Assembly: GCF_009295825.1 (NCBI RefSeq) | Contig: NZ_WHKF01000002.1 | Span: forward strand, 62,001-126,000 | From: Marinifilum sp. N1E240 | GTDB lineage: Bacteria; Bacteroidota; Bacteroidia; Bacteroidales; Marinifilaceae | Direction: 5' to 3' | DNA: 64,000 nucleotides | In this document: piece after piece, positions 46,917 to 54,982 of the stretch | Numbering within the stretch: position 1 is the first letter of the stretch | Layout: every line of letters starts with the position of its first letter | Notes under the pieces: model-generated | Seen by the model: the letters and a program-made list of their open reading frames with translations, nothing else | Databases searched by the model: none | Told to the model about the DNA's origin: nothing | Position numbers and translations under genes: made by a program

Positions 46917-47675
46917 ATGAAAATACTAATGCTAGTGGGAGATGGTGATTCTTCTAAAATAGTTTATAACGCATTGGAAAATGTTTTTGAGATAAGTAAA
47001 ATTGTTGAAGATACAGCTGTTCCTAAAAACATATTTTTGAAAAGGAGGATTAAAAAATTAGGATTTATTAAAGTAATAGGTCAAATATTATTTTCTATTT
47101 ACAATAAATTTATTCTTTTTGGTTCATCTTGTAGAATTGAGGAAATTAAACGAAACTATGGATTATCAGTGGACAATTATCCTACTGATTTATTTGTAAA
47201 AGTAGACTCAATTAATGATAATGATACAATAAAAATATTAATTGAAGAGCAACCTGATGTAGTAATAGTAAATGGAACTAGAATAATATCGAAGAAAGTA
47301 TTGTCTTGCACAAAAGCAATTTTTATTAATACTCATACAGGAATAACTCCGGAATATAGAGGTGTTCATGGTGGATATTGGGCCTTAGTTAACGGTGATA
47401 AAGGCAATTGTGGAGTAACTGTACATATGGTTGACGAAGGTATCGACACGGGAGGAGTCTTATATCAAGATGTTATTGAGGTTACATCAGATGATAATTT
47501 TAATACCTATCCATATTTACAAATTGCTAAGGCTGTTCCACTAATAAAATGTGCACTTACTGATATTCAGGAAAAGAATATCAAATTTGTGCATAAAGAC
47601 GATGTTGATTCAGTAATTTATTCCCATCCTACATTTTGGGAATATATAAAGTATAGAAGCAAAGGAGTTAAATAG
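46917..47675 (+). CDS. Formyltransferase family protein
   Basis: A 252-aa protein with the N10-formyl-tetrahydrofolate transferase core: the catalytic N138-x-H140 in FINTHTGITPEYRG and D177 in VDEGIDTGGVLY. The methionyl-tRNA-binding C-terminal domain is absent, so it is a sugar N-formyltransferase type. The ATG overlaps the end of the deacetylase gene (TAATATG); a TTG four codons earlier is less likely. There is no aminotransferase gene nearby to make an amino sugar, so the amine is probably exposed by the deacetylase. Confidence 0.83.
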   Translation: MKILMLVGDGDSSKIVYNALENVFEISKIVEDTAVPKNIFLKRRIKKLGFIKVIGQILFSIYNKFILFGSSCRIEEIKRNYGLSVDNYPTDLFVKVDSINDNDTIKILIEEQPDVVIVNGTRIISKKVLSCTKAIFINTHTGITPEYRGVHGGYWALVNGDKGNCGVTVHMVDEGIDTGGVLYQDVIEVTSDDNFNTYPYLQIAKAVPLIKCALTDIQEKNIKFVHKDDVDSVIYSHPTFWEYIKYRSKGVK

Positions 47676-47739
47676 AATTTAAGTGTGTACTGTGATTTAT
47701 CCTTTTGTTTAAAAAAATTATAAAGATGATATTATTATA

Positions 47740-48852
47740 ATGGGAAAAAGTTTATTTATAATTGTAAATGTTGATTGGTTTTTCTTATCCCATCGTTTGC
47801 CTATTGCTTTGGCTGCTAAATCGAAAGGCTATGAAGTAACCATATTAGCAGGGGAGACGGGTAAAGGAAATGAGATAAAAGCGCGTGGTTTAAATTATAT
47901 TCCAATACCATTACAACGATCAGGCACTAATCCTTTTAATGAGTTAAGAACATTTGTTTCTATATTTAAGTTGATATTGAAACATAAACCTGATGTGGTG
48001 CATAACGTCGCTTTAAAAACATGCTGTTATGGAGGTATTGCCACACGATTTTTGCGAAATTGTATTACTATAAATGCAGTGAGTGGCTTAGGATATGTTT
48101 TTACAACGGATAAGGTGACATTTAAACAGCGTATCTTTTCAAGAATATTGAGATTTGGTTTCCATAATAAAACTAAAACAATATTTCAAAATCCAGATGA
48201 TTTAAAAGTGTTTAATGATATGGGGATTTTGAATAATAAATCTGCTGTATGTCTTATCAAAGGATCTGGTGTTGATATTTCCAATACTTATAAATATATG
48301 TCTCCTATTAGTAAGGATTATTTAACTGTTCTGTTTCCTGCTCGCATGCTATACACAAAAGGTGTTGAAGAATTTTGTTTAGCAGCTAAAAAAGTTAGAG
48401 AGCATACATCTGATGTTAGATTTATTTTAGTAGGTGACAATGACTCTCAAAACCGAAGTAGTGTTTCAAGCCGTCAGCTAAGAGATTGGGAAAGGGATTG
48501 TGGTGTTGAATGGAAGGGATATAATAGTGATATGATTTCCGAATATATTAAAGCCGATATTGTCGTATTACCATCTTATAGAGAAGGTTTGCCTAAGTCT
48601 CTTATTGAGGCTTGTGCTATTGGGCGTCCTATTGTTACAACAAATGCTCCTGGCTGCAAAGAGTGCGTAGGAGAGGGCGTTAATGGATATTTAATTCCTA
48701 TGAAAAACGTGGACTTGTTAGCAAAGCGTATTTTGCAATTATTAATGGATTCTACCTTACGAGAATCTATGGGATTATCTTCAAGGAAGCTTGCCGAGAG
48801 AGATTTTTCTATAAATACAGTAATTGATAAAACAATAGGTTTGTATGAATAA
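47740..48852 (+). CDS. Glycosyltransferase, GT4 family
   Basis: A 370-aa GT-B enzyme. The N-terminal half begins VNVDWFFLSHRLPIALAAKS and carries KPDVVHNVALKTCCYGG; the C-terminal half has FPARMLYTKGVEEFCLAAK and SYREGLPKSLIEACAIGRPIV with the donor-binding EGLPKSLIEA motif. Its place directly before the WbpV/K- and WbpL-type genes is the usual place of the transferase that adds the second sugar to the initiating deoxy-amino sugar. This is an inference from synteny. It overlaps the next gene by 8 bp. Confidence 0.85.
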   Translation: MGKSLFIIVNVDWFFLSHRLPIALAAKSKGYEVTILAGETGKGNEIKARGLNYIPIPLQRSGTNPFNELRTFVSIFKLILKHKPDVVHNVALKTCCYGGIATRFLRNCITINAVSGLGYVFTTDKVTFKQRIFSRILRFGFHNKTKTIFQNPDDLKVFNDMGILNNKSAVCLIKGSGVDISNTYKYMSPISKDYLTVLFPARMLYTKGVEEFCLAAKKVREHTSDVRFILVGDNDSQNRSSVSSRQLRDWERDCGVEWKGYNSDMISEYIKADIVVLPSYREGLPKSLIEACAIGRPIVTTNAPGCKECVGEGVNGYLIPMKNVDLLAKRILQLLMDSTLRESMGLSSRKLAERDFSINTVIDKTIGLYE

Positions 48853-49795
48853 AAAAAAGTTACTAATTACTGGTATTTCTGGTTTTGTAGGTCAAAATCT
48901 TGTTAAATATTTTAATAACCAATCCGTCTTCAAGTTATATGGTTTGGATATTGTCTTTAAAGAAATTGTAGGTGTTGAGAAGATTTATTCATGGAATAGT
49001 TTAGAAGAGATTAGAGATATTGATATTGTTATTCACTTAGCAGGAAAAGCTCATGATTTAAAGAAAACTTCTGATGAACAAGCCTATTTTGACATTAACT
49101 ATGGATTGACAAAGCAAATTTACGATTGGTTTTTGACTACGAACTGCTCAAAGTTTTTTTTAATGAGTTCAGTTAAGGCGGTAGCGGATGTTGTTCAAGG
49201 GGCGTTTTTAACAGAGGAAGTAAAACCTGCCCCGATTACGGCTTATGGTCGTTCAAAAATAAAAGCGGAAGAGTATTTACTGTCAAAAAAATTGCCAACT
49301 GAAAAATCGTTCTTTATTCTGCGCCCTTGTATGATACATGGTCCTGGTAATAAAGGGAACTTAAACTTGTTGTATCGTTTTGCAAAATCAGGAATTCCAT
49401 ATCCACTTGGTGCTTTTGAGAATAAAAGGTCATTTTTGAGTGTTGAAAATCTTTGTTTTGTGTTTAAGGAATTCATTAATAGAGATATTGATTCTGGTAT
49501 ATATCAGTTGTCTGATGATGAATCCTTATCGACCAATGAATTAATCTCTATCATTTCAAATACTTTAGGTAAGAAATCCAAAATATGGAATTTGCCGGAA
49601 ACATTTATAGTCCGTTTAGCTAAATTTGGAACTCGCTTAAAACTTCCTTTGACGGAAGAACGCCTAGTGAAACTTACAGAGAATTATGTGGTTTCAAACG
49701 ATAAAATAAAGAAAGTATTAGAGAGAAATTTGCCTGTTTCTGCAAGGGAAGGTTTGATCAAGACAATAGAATCATTTTCTAGTTTGTCAAAATAG
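48845..49795 (+). CDS. NDP-4-keto-6-deoxysugar reductase (WbpV/WbpK type)
   Basis: A 316-aa SDR protein with ITGISGFVGQNLVKYF, HLAGKAHD, the active-site MSSVKAVAD and AYGRSKIKAEEYL (YxxxK), and LRPCMIHGPGNKGNL. This set is typical of WbpV/WbpK/WbjF, which reduce the product of the WbpM-type dehydratase to UDP-D-QuiNAc or UDP-D-FucNAc. The two outcomes differ only in stereochemistry at C4 and cannot be told apart by eye. It lies 84 bp ahead of the initiating transferase. Confidence 0.83.
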   Translation: MNKKKLLITGISGFVGQNLVKYFNNQSVFKLYGLDIVFKEIVGVEKIYSWNSLEEIRDIDIVIHLAGKAHDLKKTSDEQAYFDINYGLTKQIYDWFLTTNCSKFFLMSSVKAVADVVQGAFLTEEVKPAPITAYGRSKIKAEEYLLSKKLPTEKSFFILRPCMIHGPGNKGNLNLLYRFAKSGIPYPLGAFENKRSFLSVENLCFVFKEFINRDIDSGIYQLSDDESLSTNELISIISNTLGKKSKIWNLPETFIVRLAKFGTRLKLPLTEERLVKLTENYVVSNDKIKKVLERNLPVSAREGLIKTIESFSSLSK

Positions 49796-49879
49796 AATTA
49801 TTTGTTCAACAATTTTTTTTGATATAAACTTCTTTCGAAGCAAAACACTAATAATTTATTAAATTAAAGAATACCAATA

Positions 49880-50848
49880 ATGCAATATTTCATTACTCTG
49901 ATTGTTTTAGTCTCAATCATACAAATCTATTTTAAACTTGCAGATCATTTTAACATCATTGACAAACCCAACCAAAGAAGTTCTCACACCTCGATAACCT
50001 TGCGTGGAGGAGGAATTATTTTTTATTTTGGTGCTTTATCATTTTTCGTTTATTCTGGTTTTCAATATTCCTGGTTTTTTGTTGGTTTAAGCTTGATTAC
50101 GCTAATTAGCTTTTTGGATGATGTTTTGACTTTGTCAAATAAATTACGACTCTCTGTTCACTTGTTATCTATGGGGATGTTATTCTACCAATTGGCATTG
50201 TTTGAGCTTCCATGGTATTGGATTATTCTTGCCTTTATTTTGTTTATAGGCATAACCAATGCTTATAATTTTATGGATGGAATCAATGGGATCACTGGGG
50301 TGTATAGTTTATCTGTTCTAGGTGGATTATGGATGATCAACAATTACCATGTTAATTTTTTGGAGAACGATTTGATTTACTGTACTGGATTGAGTCTTTT
50401 GGTTTTTAATTTTTACAATTTCAGGAAAAAAGCCAAATGTTTCGCTGGAGATGTTGGATCAATTGCTATGGCATTTATTCTTCTTTTCATGATCGGGAAA
50501 TTGTTATTAACAGAACCATCTCTTGTTCCGGTTTTATTATTGGGTGTTTATGGTGTGGATTCTGTTCTAACCATCATTCATCGTTTGATATTGAAGGAAA
50601 ATATTTTTCAAGCCCACCGCAAGCATTTGTACCAGATTTTGGCAAATGAGGCAAAAATTCCTCATTTAATGGTGTCTACGGCTTACGCCCTTATTCAGTT
50701 GATTATGAATGGATTTGCTATTTATCTATTGAAATCAGATTATTCTGTGATGACTGTTGGCGTATCTGTTATTGGTTCGTTGGTTATTTTAGCTATGAGT
50801 TATGTTTTTATTAAACGAAAATATTTTCATTTGCACCAATTGGCATAA
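49880..50848 (+). CDS. Undecaprenyl-phosphate sugar-1-phosphate transferase (WbpL/WecA type)
   Basis: A 322-aa polytopic MraY/WecA-family enzyme. Conserved cytoplasmic motifs: KPNQRSSHTSITLRGGGI, FLDDVLTLSNKLRL (catalytic Asp pair), NAYNFMDGINGITG, and a C-terminal HRKHLYQIL. It attaches the first sugar phosphate to undecaprenyl phosphate. Pairing with the WbpV/K-type reductase and the WbpM-type dehydratase points to QuiNAc-1-P or FucNAc-1-P as substrate. It is one of the last genes of the locus, at the opposite end from wza, a common layout. Confidence 0.9.
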   Translation: MQYFITLIVLVSIIQIYFKLADHFNIIDKPNQRSSHTSITLRGGGIIFYFGALSFFVYSGFQYSWFFVGLSLITLISFLDDVLTLSNKLRLSVHLLSMGMLFYQLALFELPWYWIILAFILFIGITNAYNFMDGINGITGVYSLSVLGGLWMINNYHVNFLENDLIYCTGLSLLVFNFYNFRKKAKCFAGDVGSIAMAFILLFMIGKLLLTEPSLVPVLLLGVYGVDSVLTIIHRLILKENIFQAHRKHLYQILANEAKIPHLMVSTAYALIQLIMNGFAIYLLKSDYSVMTVGVSVIGSLVILAMSYVFIKRKYFHLHQLA

Positions 50849-50902
50849 ATAGTAGTTATAGAAAATTAATACAGGAAATAGTTTTATTAAGAAATTAGTT
50901 AG

Positions 50903-51376
50903 GTGAAATACATTAATTCAGATTTATTAGATCAAGTTAGCAAGAAGGCAATTGAGAATTCGCGAAAGCGAATGAACTACAATTTTCATGCTAATGGGGA
51001 AGAGGTATTGCAAAGAATGTTGAATGCAATAGAGCCTGATACTTATTTGCCTCCACACAGACATCCTGAGAAAGTGGAGATATTCTTATTATTAAGGGGA
51101 AAAGTAAAAACTTTATTTTTTAATGATATTGGTGAAATTACTGAGGTAAGAGAGTTAAATCCGATTAATGGAGAATATGGAGTTGAAATCCCAGCTGGAA
51201 TTTGGCATACCATTTTGGTAGAAGAATCGGGTTCAGTAATTTATGAGTTAAAGGAAGGACCTTATGTTCCAGGTGTTGGTGTAGAGTTTGCTTCTTGGGC
51301 ACCTGAACCTAAAAATGAAGAGGAGTGCAGACTGTATAGGGAAAAACTTAGTGCGCAAATTTCAAAAATGTATTAA
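50903..51376 (+). CDS. wbuC: WbuC family cupin metalloprotein
   Basis: A 157-aa cupin with LPPHRHPEKVEIFLLLRGKV and the second metal motif EIPAGIWHTI. WbuC proteins lie at the ends of O-antigen loci; a recurrent association with FucNAc/QuiNAc loci is known, but the activity is not settled (sugar isomerase or epimerase is suspected). The start is a GTG; no ATG suits the N-terminal helix. It is the last gene of the locus and is followed by a terminator. Confidence 0.85.
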   Translation: MKYINSDLLDQVSKKAIENSRKRMNYNFHANGEEVLQRMLNAIEPDTYLPPHRHPEKVEIFLLLRGKVKTLFFNDIGEITEVRELNPINGEYGVEIPAGIWHTILVEESGSVIYELKEGPYVPGVGVEFASWAPEPKNEEECRLYREKLSAQISKMY

Positions 51377-51437
51377 ATGCATTCGGCGTACCATCCCACA
51401 TGAGAGTATCTCTTTGTGGGGTCGAAGTAATATATCG

Positions 51438-51470
51438 AAAAACCCAAAGAAGTGAATTCTTTGGGTTTTT
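51438..51470 (+). terminator. Terminator of the polysaccharide locus
   Basis: A 14-bp stem AAAAACCCAAAGAA / TTCTTTGGGTTTTT with a 5-base loop and a terminal T run, 61 bp behind the wbuC stop. Confidence 0.85.
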
Positions 51471-51519
51471 CATGTTTTGGATTTTAAGGCAGAAAAGCTA
51501 AATGTCGAACATCCTTGCC

Positions 51520-51660
51520 TGTCATTGCGAGGAGGTACAGCCTGTCCCGAAAATTCGGGAACGAAGCAATCTACTCGCATACGGCAGTGCAAAGTCAAAA
51601 TAGAGACACTATAAGCTTTCAACAGATTACTTCATTTGCTATCGCTTCTTCGTAATGACA
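51520..51660. repeat. MITE-like element, 141 bp
   Basis: The ends TGTCATTGCGAGGAGG and (complement of the right end) TGTCATTACGAAGAAG are imperfect inverted repeats of about 16 bp. An internal palindrome CCCGAAAATTCGGG and GAAGCAATCT follow the left end. A fragment of the same family lies at 24680-24709. No coding sequence. From 51661 to 51795 nothing is recognised. Confidence 0.55.
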
Positions 51661-51795
51661 AATAGATTGAATGCAGTACTATTGCTAGCTAGCAGCTGAA
51701 GACTGATCCCTGCCGGCTACTTCAAAACAGAGCAAAGCACAAAAAACGCCCCTTTCAATTGAATTAGTAGGCGGTAATCACTAATCTGCCATAAC

Positions 51796-52113
51796 TTTCA
51801 AGCCTTTTACTCTTCTACTTTCTATTTTTTTACTCTTCGACTCTTTGACTTTTGAACTTTTCCACTATTCTACTTTTCCACCTTTTACTTTTGGACTTTT
51901 CTACCATTCTACTTTTATACTATTCTACTTTTTGACCTTTCTACTTTTCTACTCTTCTACTATTCTACTTTTCCACCTTCGACTTTTTAACCATTCCACT
52001 TTTCCACTTTTCTACCATTCTACTTTTTAACTTTTCTACTCTTCTACCATTCTACTTTCCATCTTGGACCCTTCGACCATTTGACTTTTCGACTGTTGGA
52101 CTTTATTGTTATA
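51796..52113. repeat. CTTTTCTACTTTT low-complexity tract
   Basis: More than 300 bp of near-repeats such as CTACTTTTCCACCTTTTACTTT and GACTTTTCGACT, the reverse complement of the AAAGT tract family. It is open in one frame for about 60 codons (FHYSTFPPFTFGLF-like), but that is an artefact of the repeat. Confidence 0.75.
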
Positions 52114-52170
52114 GAAGAAAAGAGACAAAAGCATGCCTCTTTTCATTCCTAATCTAGCCATCACAATTCG

Positions 52171-53076
52171 TCATTCGCTTTCCATTTCCAGGTTCAACAC
52201 ATTGGTTTCCCCATAGCGATGCACCAGCTCCATACTAATGCTTTTGTAGGTCACCGCTTGTATTTCGATTTGGTAGGTACCAGGCTCCAGATTTTTAATT
52301 CGGAAACCCCCTTTTTCACCCTGGCAGAGATGATCGATACCAGCCTCTTCGATAAGAATGTGCGCCTGAGGTACGGGAAGCTTACTTTCCTTGTCGAAAA
52401 TACTACCACTAACCGCCGTTTTGCGGGTATAGGTTTTTTCCACATGAGTGGCTTCCAGATAGGCTTGATACAAATCTGGATTGGCATTGGCAAAGAAAGA
52501 TTCCATTACGGCATCCAATCGGGTTTTATTGGTATGAATGATGTCTGCAGCCACCTTTTTGATCTTCTTATTGGCAATTTTCACAGAACTTTGTATCTCT
52601 TTGGGTCGAGGAGATGCTGCAATATAGGAAGCGCAGAGGGTTTTTAAATCTGCTAGCTCTTCTGCTGTTACAGCTGTTTCTGCTAGCTGTTCACCTAGAT
52701 CATCCCCAAACTGACAGCTGTATTCCAGTCGGGTTATGAATTGTTCATCACCCAAATTGGTATAGCTGGATACAGAGCCTTTTAGCTTGGAAATATCGGT
52801 AAGCTGATTCGTTTTTAAACAGTAGTTGTAGAACAACAAATTGACCTGGTTCAATTGTTCGGCAGCACTTTTTTTGATGTTGTGTTTGGTTAGCGTGCTA
52901 CCAGTGGTTTTCTTATTAATGATTTCCCACAATTGCTCAAAAGTTGCGATATTAGCCACTTGTATGTCAAAAATTTCTTTGATTACAGGTATCACATCCA
53001 ATGTGCTTTCGTGATTGGTATGGAAATCTAGAAATGTTCTGTGCATTTCTCTTTGGTTGATGAATTCTTTATTCAT
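52171..53076 (-). CDS. Unrecognised protein with C-terminal carboxypeptidase-regulatory-like domain
   Basis: A 301-aa protein. Residues 1 to about 215 are mostly helical and not recognised. The last about 80 residues resemble a CarboxypepD_reg / beta-sandwich domain: SGSIFDKESKLPVPQAHILI, FRIKNLEPGTYQIEIQ. Such domains are usually extracytoplasmic, yet no signal peptide is seen from the chosen ATG (MNKEFINQREMH) or from the longer in-frame start 18 codons upstream. It is monocistronic and convergent with the end of the polysaccharide locus. I assign no function. Confidence 0.6.
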   Translation of the reverse strand: MNKEFINQREMHRTFLDFHTNHESTLDVIPVIKEIFDIQVANIATFEQLWEIINKKTTGSTLTKHNIKKSAAEQLNQVNLLFYNYCLKTNQLTDISKLKGSVSSYTNLGDEQFITRLEYSCQFGDDLGEQLAETAVTAEELADLKTLCASYIAASPRPKEIQSSVKIANKKIKKVAADIIHTNKTRLDAVMESFFANANPDLYQAYLEATHVEKTYTRKTAVSGSIFDKESKLPVPQAHILIEEAGIDHLCQGEKGGFRIKNLEPGTYQIEIQAVTYKSISMELVHRYGETNVLNLEMESE

Positions 53077-53890
53077 AACATTTAGTTTTAGACAGGACAT
53101 AAAAAGTTCGGCTTTGCAAGGCAGAATCATTTGCTAAGCTCTGCTAGAAGCTGCTTGTTTGGATCTGAACCTGCTTTGTCTCTTCCCAAGCAGGCGTTCT
53201 CCTGTTCGAAGACTTGGCAAAGCTGTTCGGAGCAATTTTTAAATCGATCTGAGAGAAGCTTGTCCTTCGCTGGAGCTGGTTTGTCCTTAAATAAGTACCA
53301 GCTAACTTATGCGGAGTAAAATGAAACCTCTCCCAGGCTCTAGGTAAATTGTGCCAGGCAATAAGAAAACCTTCCGAACAGTTTGTTCTTGTTCAATGGC
53401 AAGTGAGAATCCTGGTTTGGAAAGGTTTTAAACGCTCCCAAACATAGGTTGTCTCGAATTTACAGCTGTTACTACCAATTGAGATAGAACATTCTGTTTG
53501 AAGGTCTTCTTGGATCTTATGGGTCCTGTGCGGTTTTAATAAAAAGAAAAGCTGTTTTAATTGTCTCTAATTTTTGTAGAAATAAAATTTAGAAGTTAAC
53601 AAGTAAAGTGATTTAAGTAGTAAAGATCTATCGCTTCCCTCTGTTTTTATCTAGTTATCCCAGTACTAAAAACACAAGGAATGTAAATCTGTGAGATGAT
53701 TGAGTTCTACCTATTGATTCGATTAAAAATCAACCGGCGAAGTAAGAATTAAAACAGCTGTATTGTAATTCTATATTAAATGTAGAAAAAAATCTTTATT
53801 CCCTCCAAGCAAAATGTTAAGTAAATTTAAAATAATCGACATATGTCGTTAAAAATGAACTGTTGGTCATGGAAATATGCATGTTCATGT
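53077..53890. other. Gene-poor region, about 0.8 kb
   Basis: No credible gene. The first 250 bp contain several imperfect hairpins (for example AGCTGGT ... ACCAGCT near 53270-53300) and could be the 5' leader of the minus-strand gene. The rest is AT-rich, with a CGACATATGTCG palindrome near 53840. Confidence 0.5.
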
Positions 53891-53894
53891 GTAG

Positions 53895-54325
<431 letters not shown>

Positions 54326-54374
54326 AGGAAGATTTCCCCTATAGGGGAGTAAGGGGTGAGTGGAGTGGTTAAAA

Positions 54375-54419
54375 AAAAACAAAAGCCAAAAGAAAGAATT
54401 TCTTTTGGCTTTTGTTTTT
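54375..54419. terminator. Strong bidirectional terminator, 21-bp arms
   Basis: Perfect arms 54375-54395 and 54399-54419 with a GAA loop; A-rich on one side and T-rich on the other. It lies 17 bp behind the stop codon of the 45-aa gene on the minus strand. Confidence 0.85.
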
Positions 54420-54436
54420 GTAAACTGGATTGGATC

Positions 54437-54574
54437 TTAGAAACAGAAATCCAAAACTTTTGCGGCATTTTCCTGGTCACCACGATCTAGCAGATCCTGA
54501 GCCATTTGAATCAATTGATTGTCTTCTAAGCCGCTTTTGATAGCTTCAGCTATCTCTTTAGGTAAATTTTCCAT
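54437..54574 (-). CDS. 45-aa orphan small protein
   Basis: An ATG-TAA frame encoding MENLPKEIAEAIKSGLEDNQ followed by LIQMAQDLLDRGDQENAAKV and LDFCF. It is acidic and likely all-helical, with no signal or membrane segment. That it is a real gene is supported by its complete transcription unit: a Bacteroidota promoter with the upstream TTGGCA-TTGACAG element about 35 bp ahead and a perfect-arm terminator right behind. I do not recognise the family. The shared promoter element suggests joint control with the polysaccharide locus. Confidence 0.7.
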   Translation of the reverse strand: MENLPKEIAEAIKSGLEDNQLIQMAQDLLDRGDQENAAKVLDFCF

Positions 54575-54608
54575 TTTAAAAAATTGTAATAGTAGTGTAA
54601 TGATCTTA

Positions 54609-54655
54609 CAAATGTATTAAAATAATTTCTACTGTCAAGCTGTCAAGTTTGCCAA
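54609..54655 (-). promoter_or_regulatory. Promoter with TTGGCA-TTGACAG element, site 3
   Basis: On the minus strand: TTGGCAAACTTGACAG (identical to site 1), then a second TTGACAG whose TTG serves as -33, 19-bp spacer, -7 box TACATTTG (54609-54616). The offset of element to -7 box is 39 bp, as at sites 1 and 2. Confidence 0.7.
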
Positions 54656-54982
54656 TTTTATTTCTAAGTGTAAATATATCTATGTTTTACCATCGAAAAC
54701 GATTGCTTAATCATTGCAATCAATTTAACTTAGATTTGAAAGCACTTTGTAGCTCATTTTTTCAAAGCAGTTCTATTTTTCTTATTTGTGCCTTTATTTT
54801 CTATGATTTTGCTTCCATTTTGTAAGTCATAGTCGCATCAGCAGTAGCTTTTTCCTTTTTATTCTTTATAGTTTGAATTTATATGTTATATTTAGACTTT
54901 AATTTGGTGTATGTATTCAATTTAATCGTTACCAAATTCTTTTACACAATAAAACTAATCTACTACAAATAATTAAGCGGCG
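54656..54982. other. Intergenic region upstream of the response-regulator hybrid
   Basis: About 330 bp between divergent genes. It holds no recognisable gene. A CGATTGCTTAATCATTGCAATC imperfect repeat lies near 54700-54722. No clear promoter for the plus-strand gene could be picked. Confidence 0.4.

Noticed and set aside
51845-52030. Plus-strand open frame of 61 codons rich in F, H, S and T
   Set aside because: It lies wholly in the CTTTTCTACTTTT tract and is an artefact of the repeat.
53131-53319. Open frame of 62 codons rich in S, L and C
   Set aside because: No ribosome site, odd composition, and it covers the hairpin-rich upstream region of the minus-strand gene.
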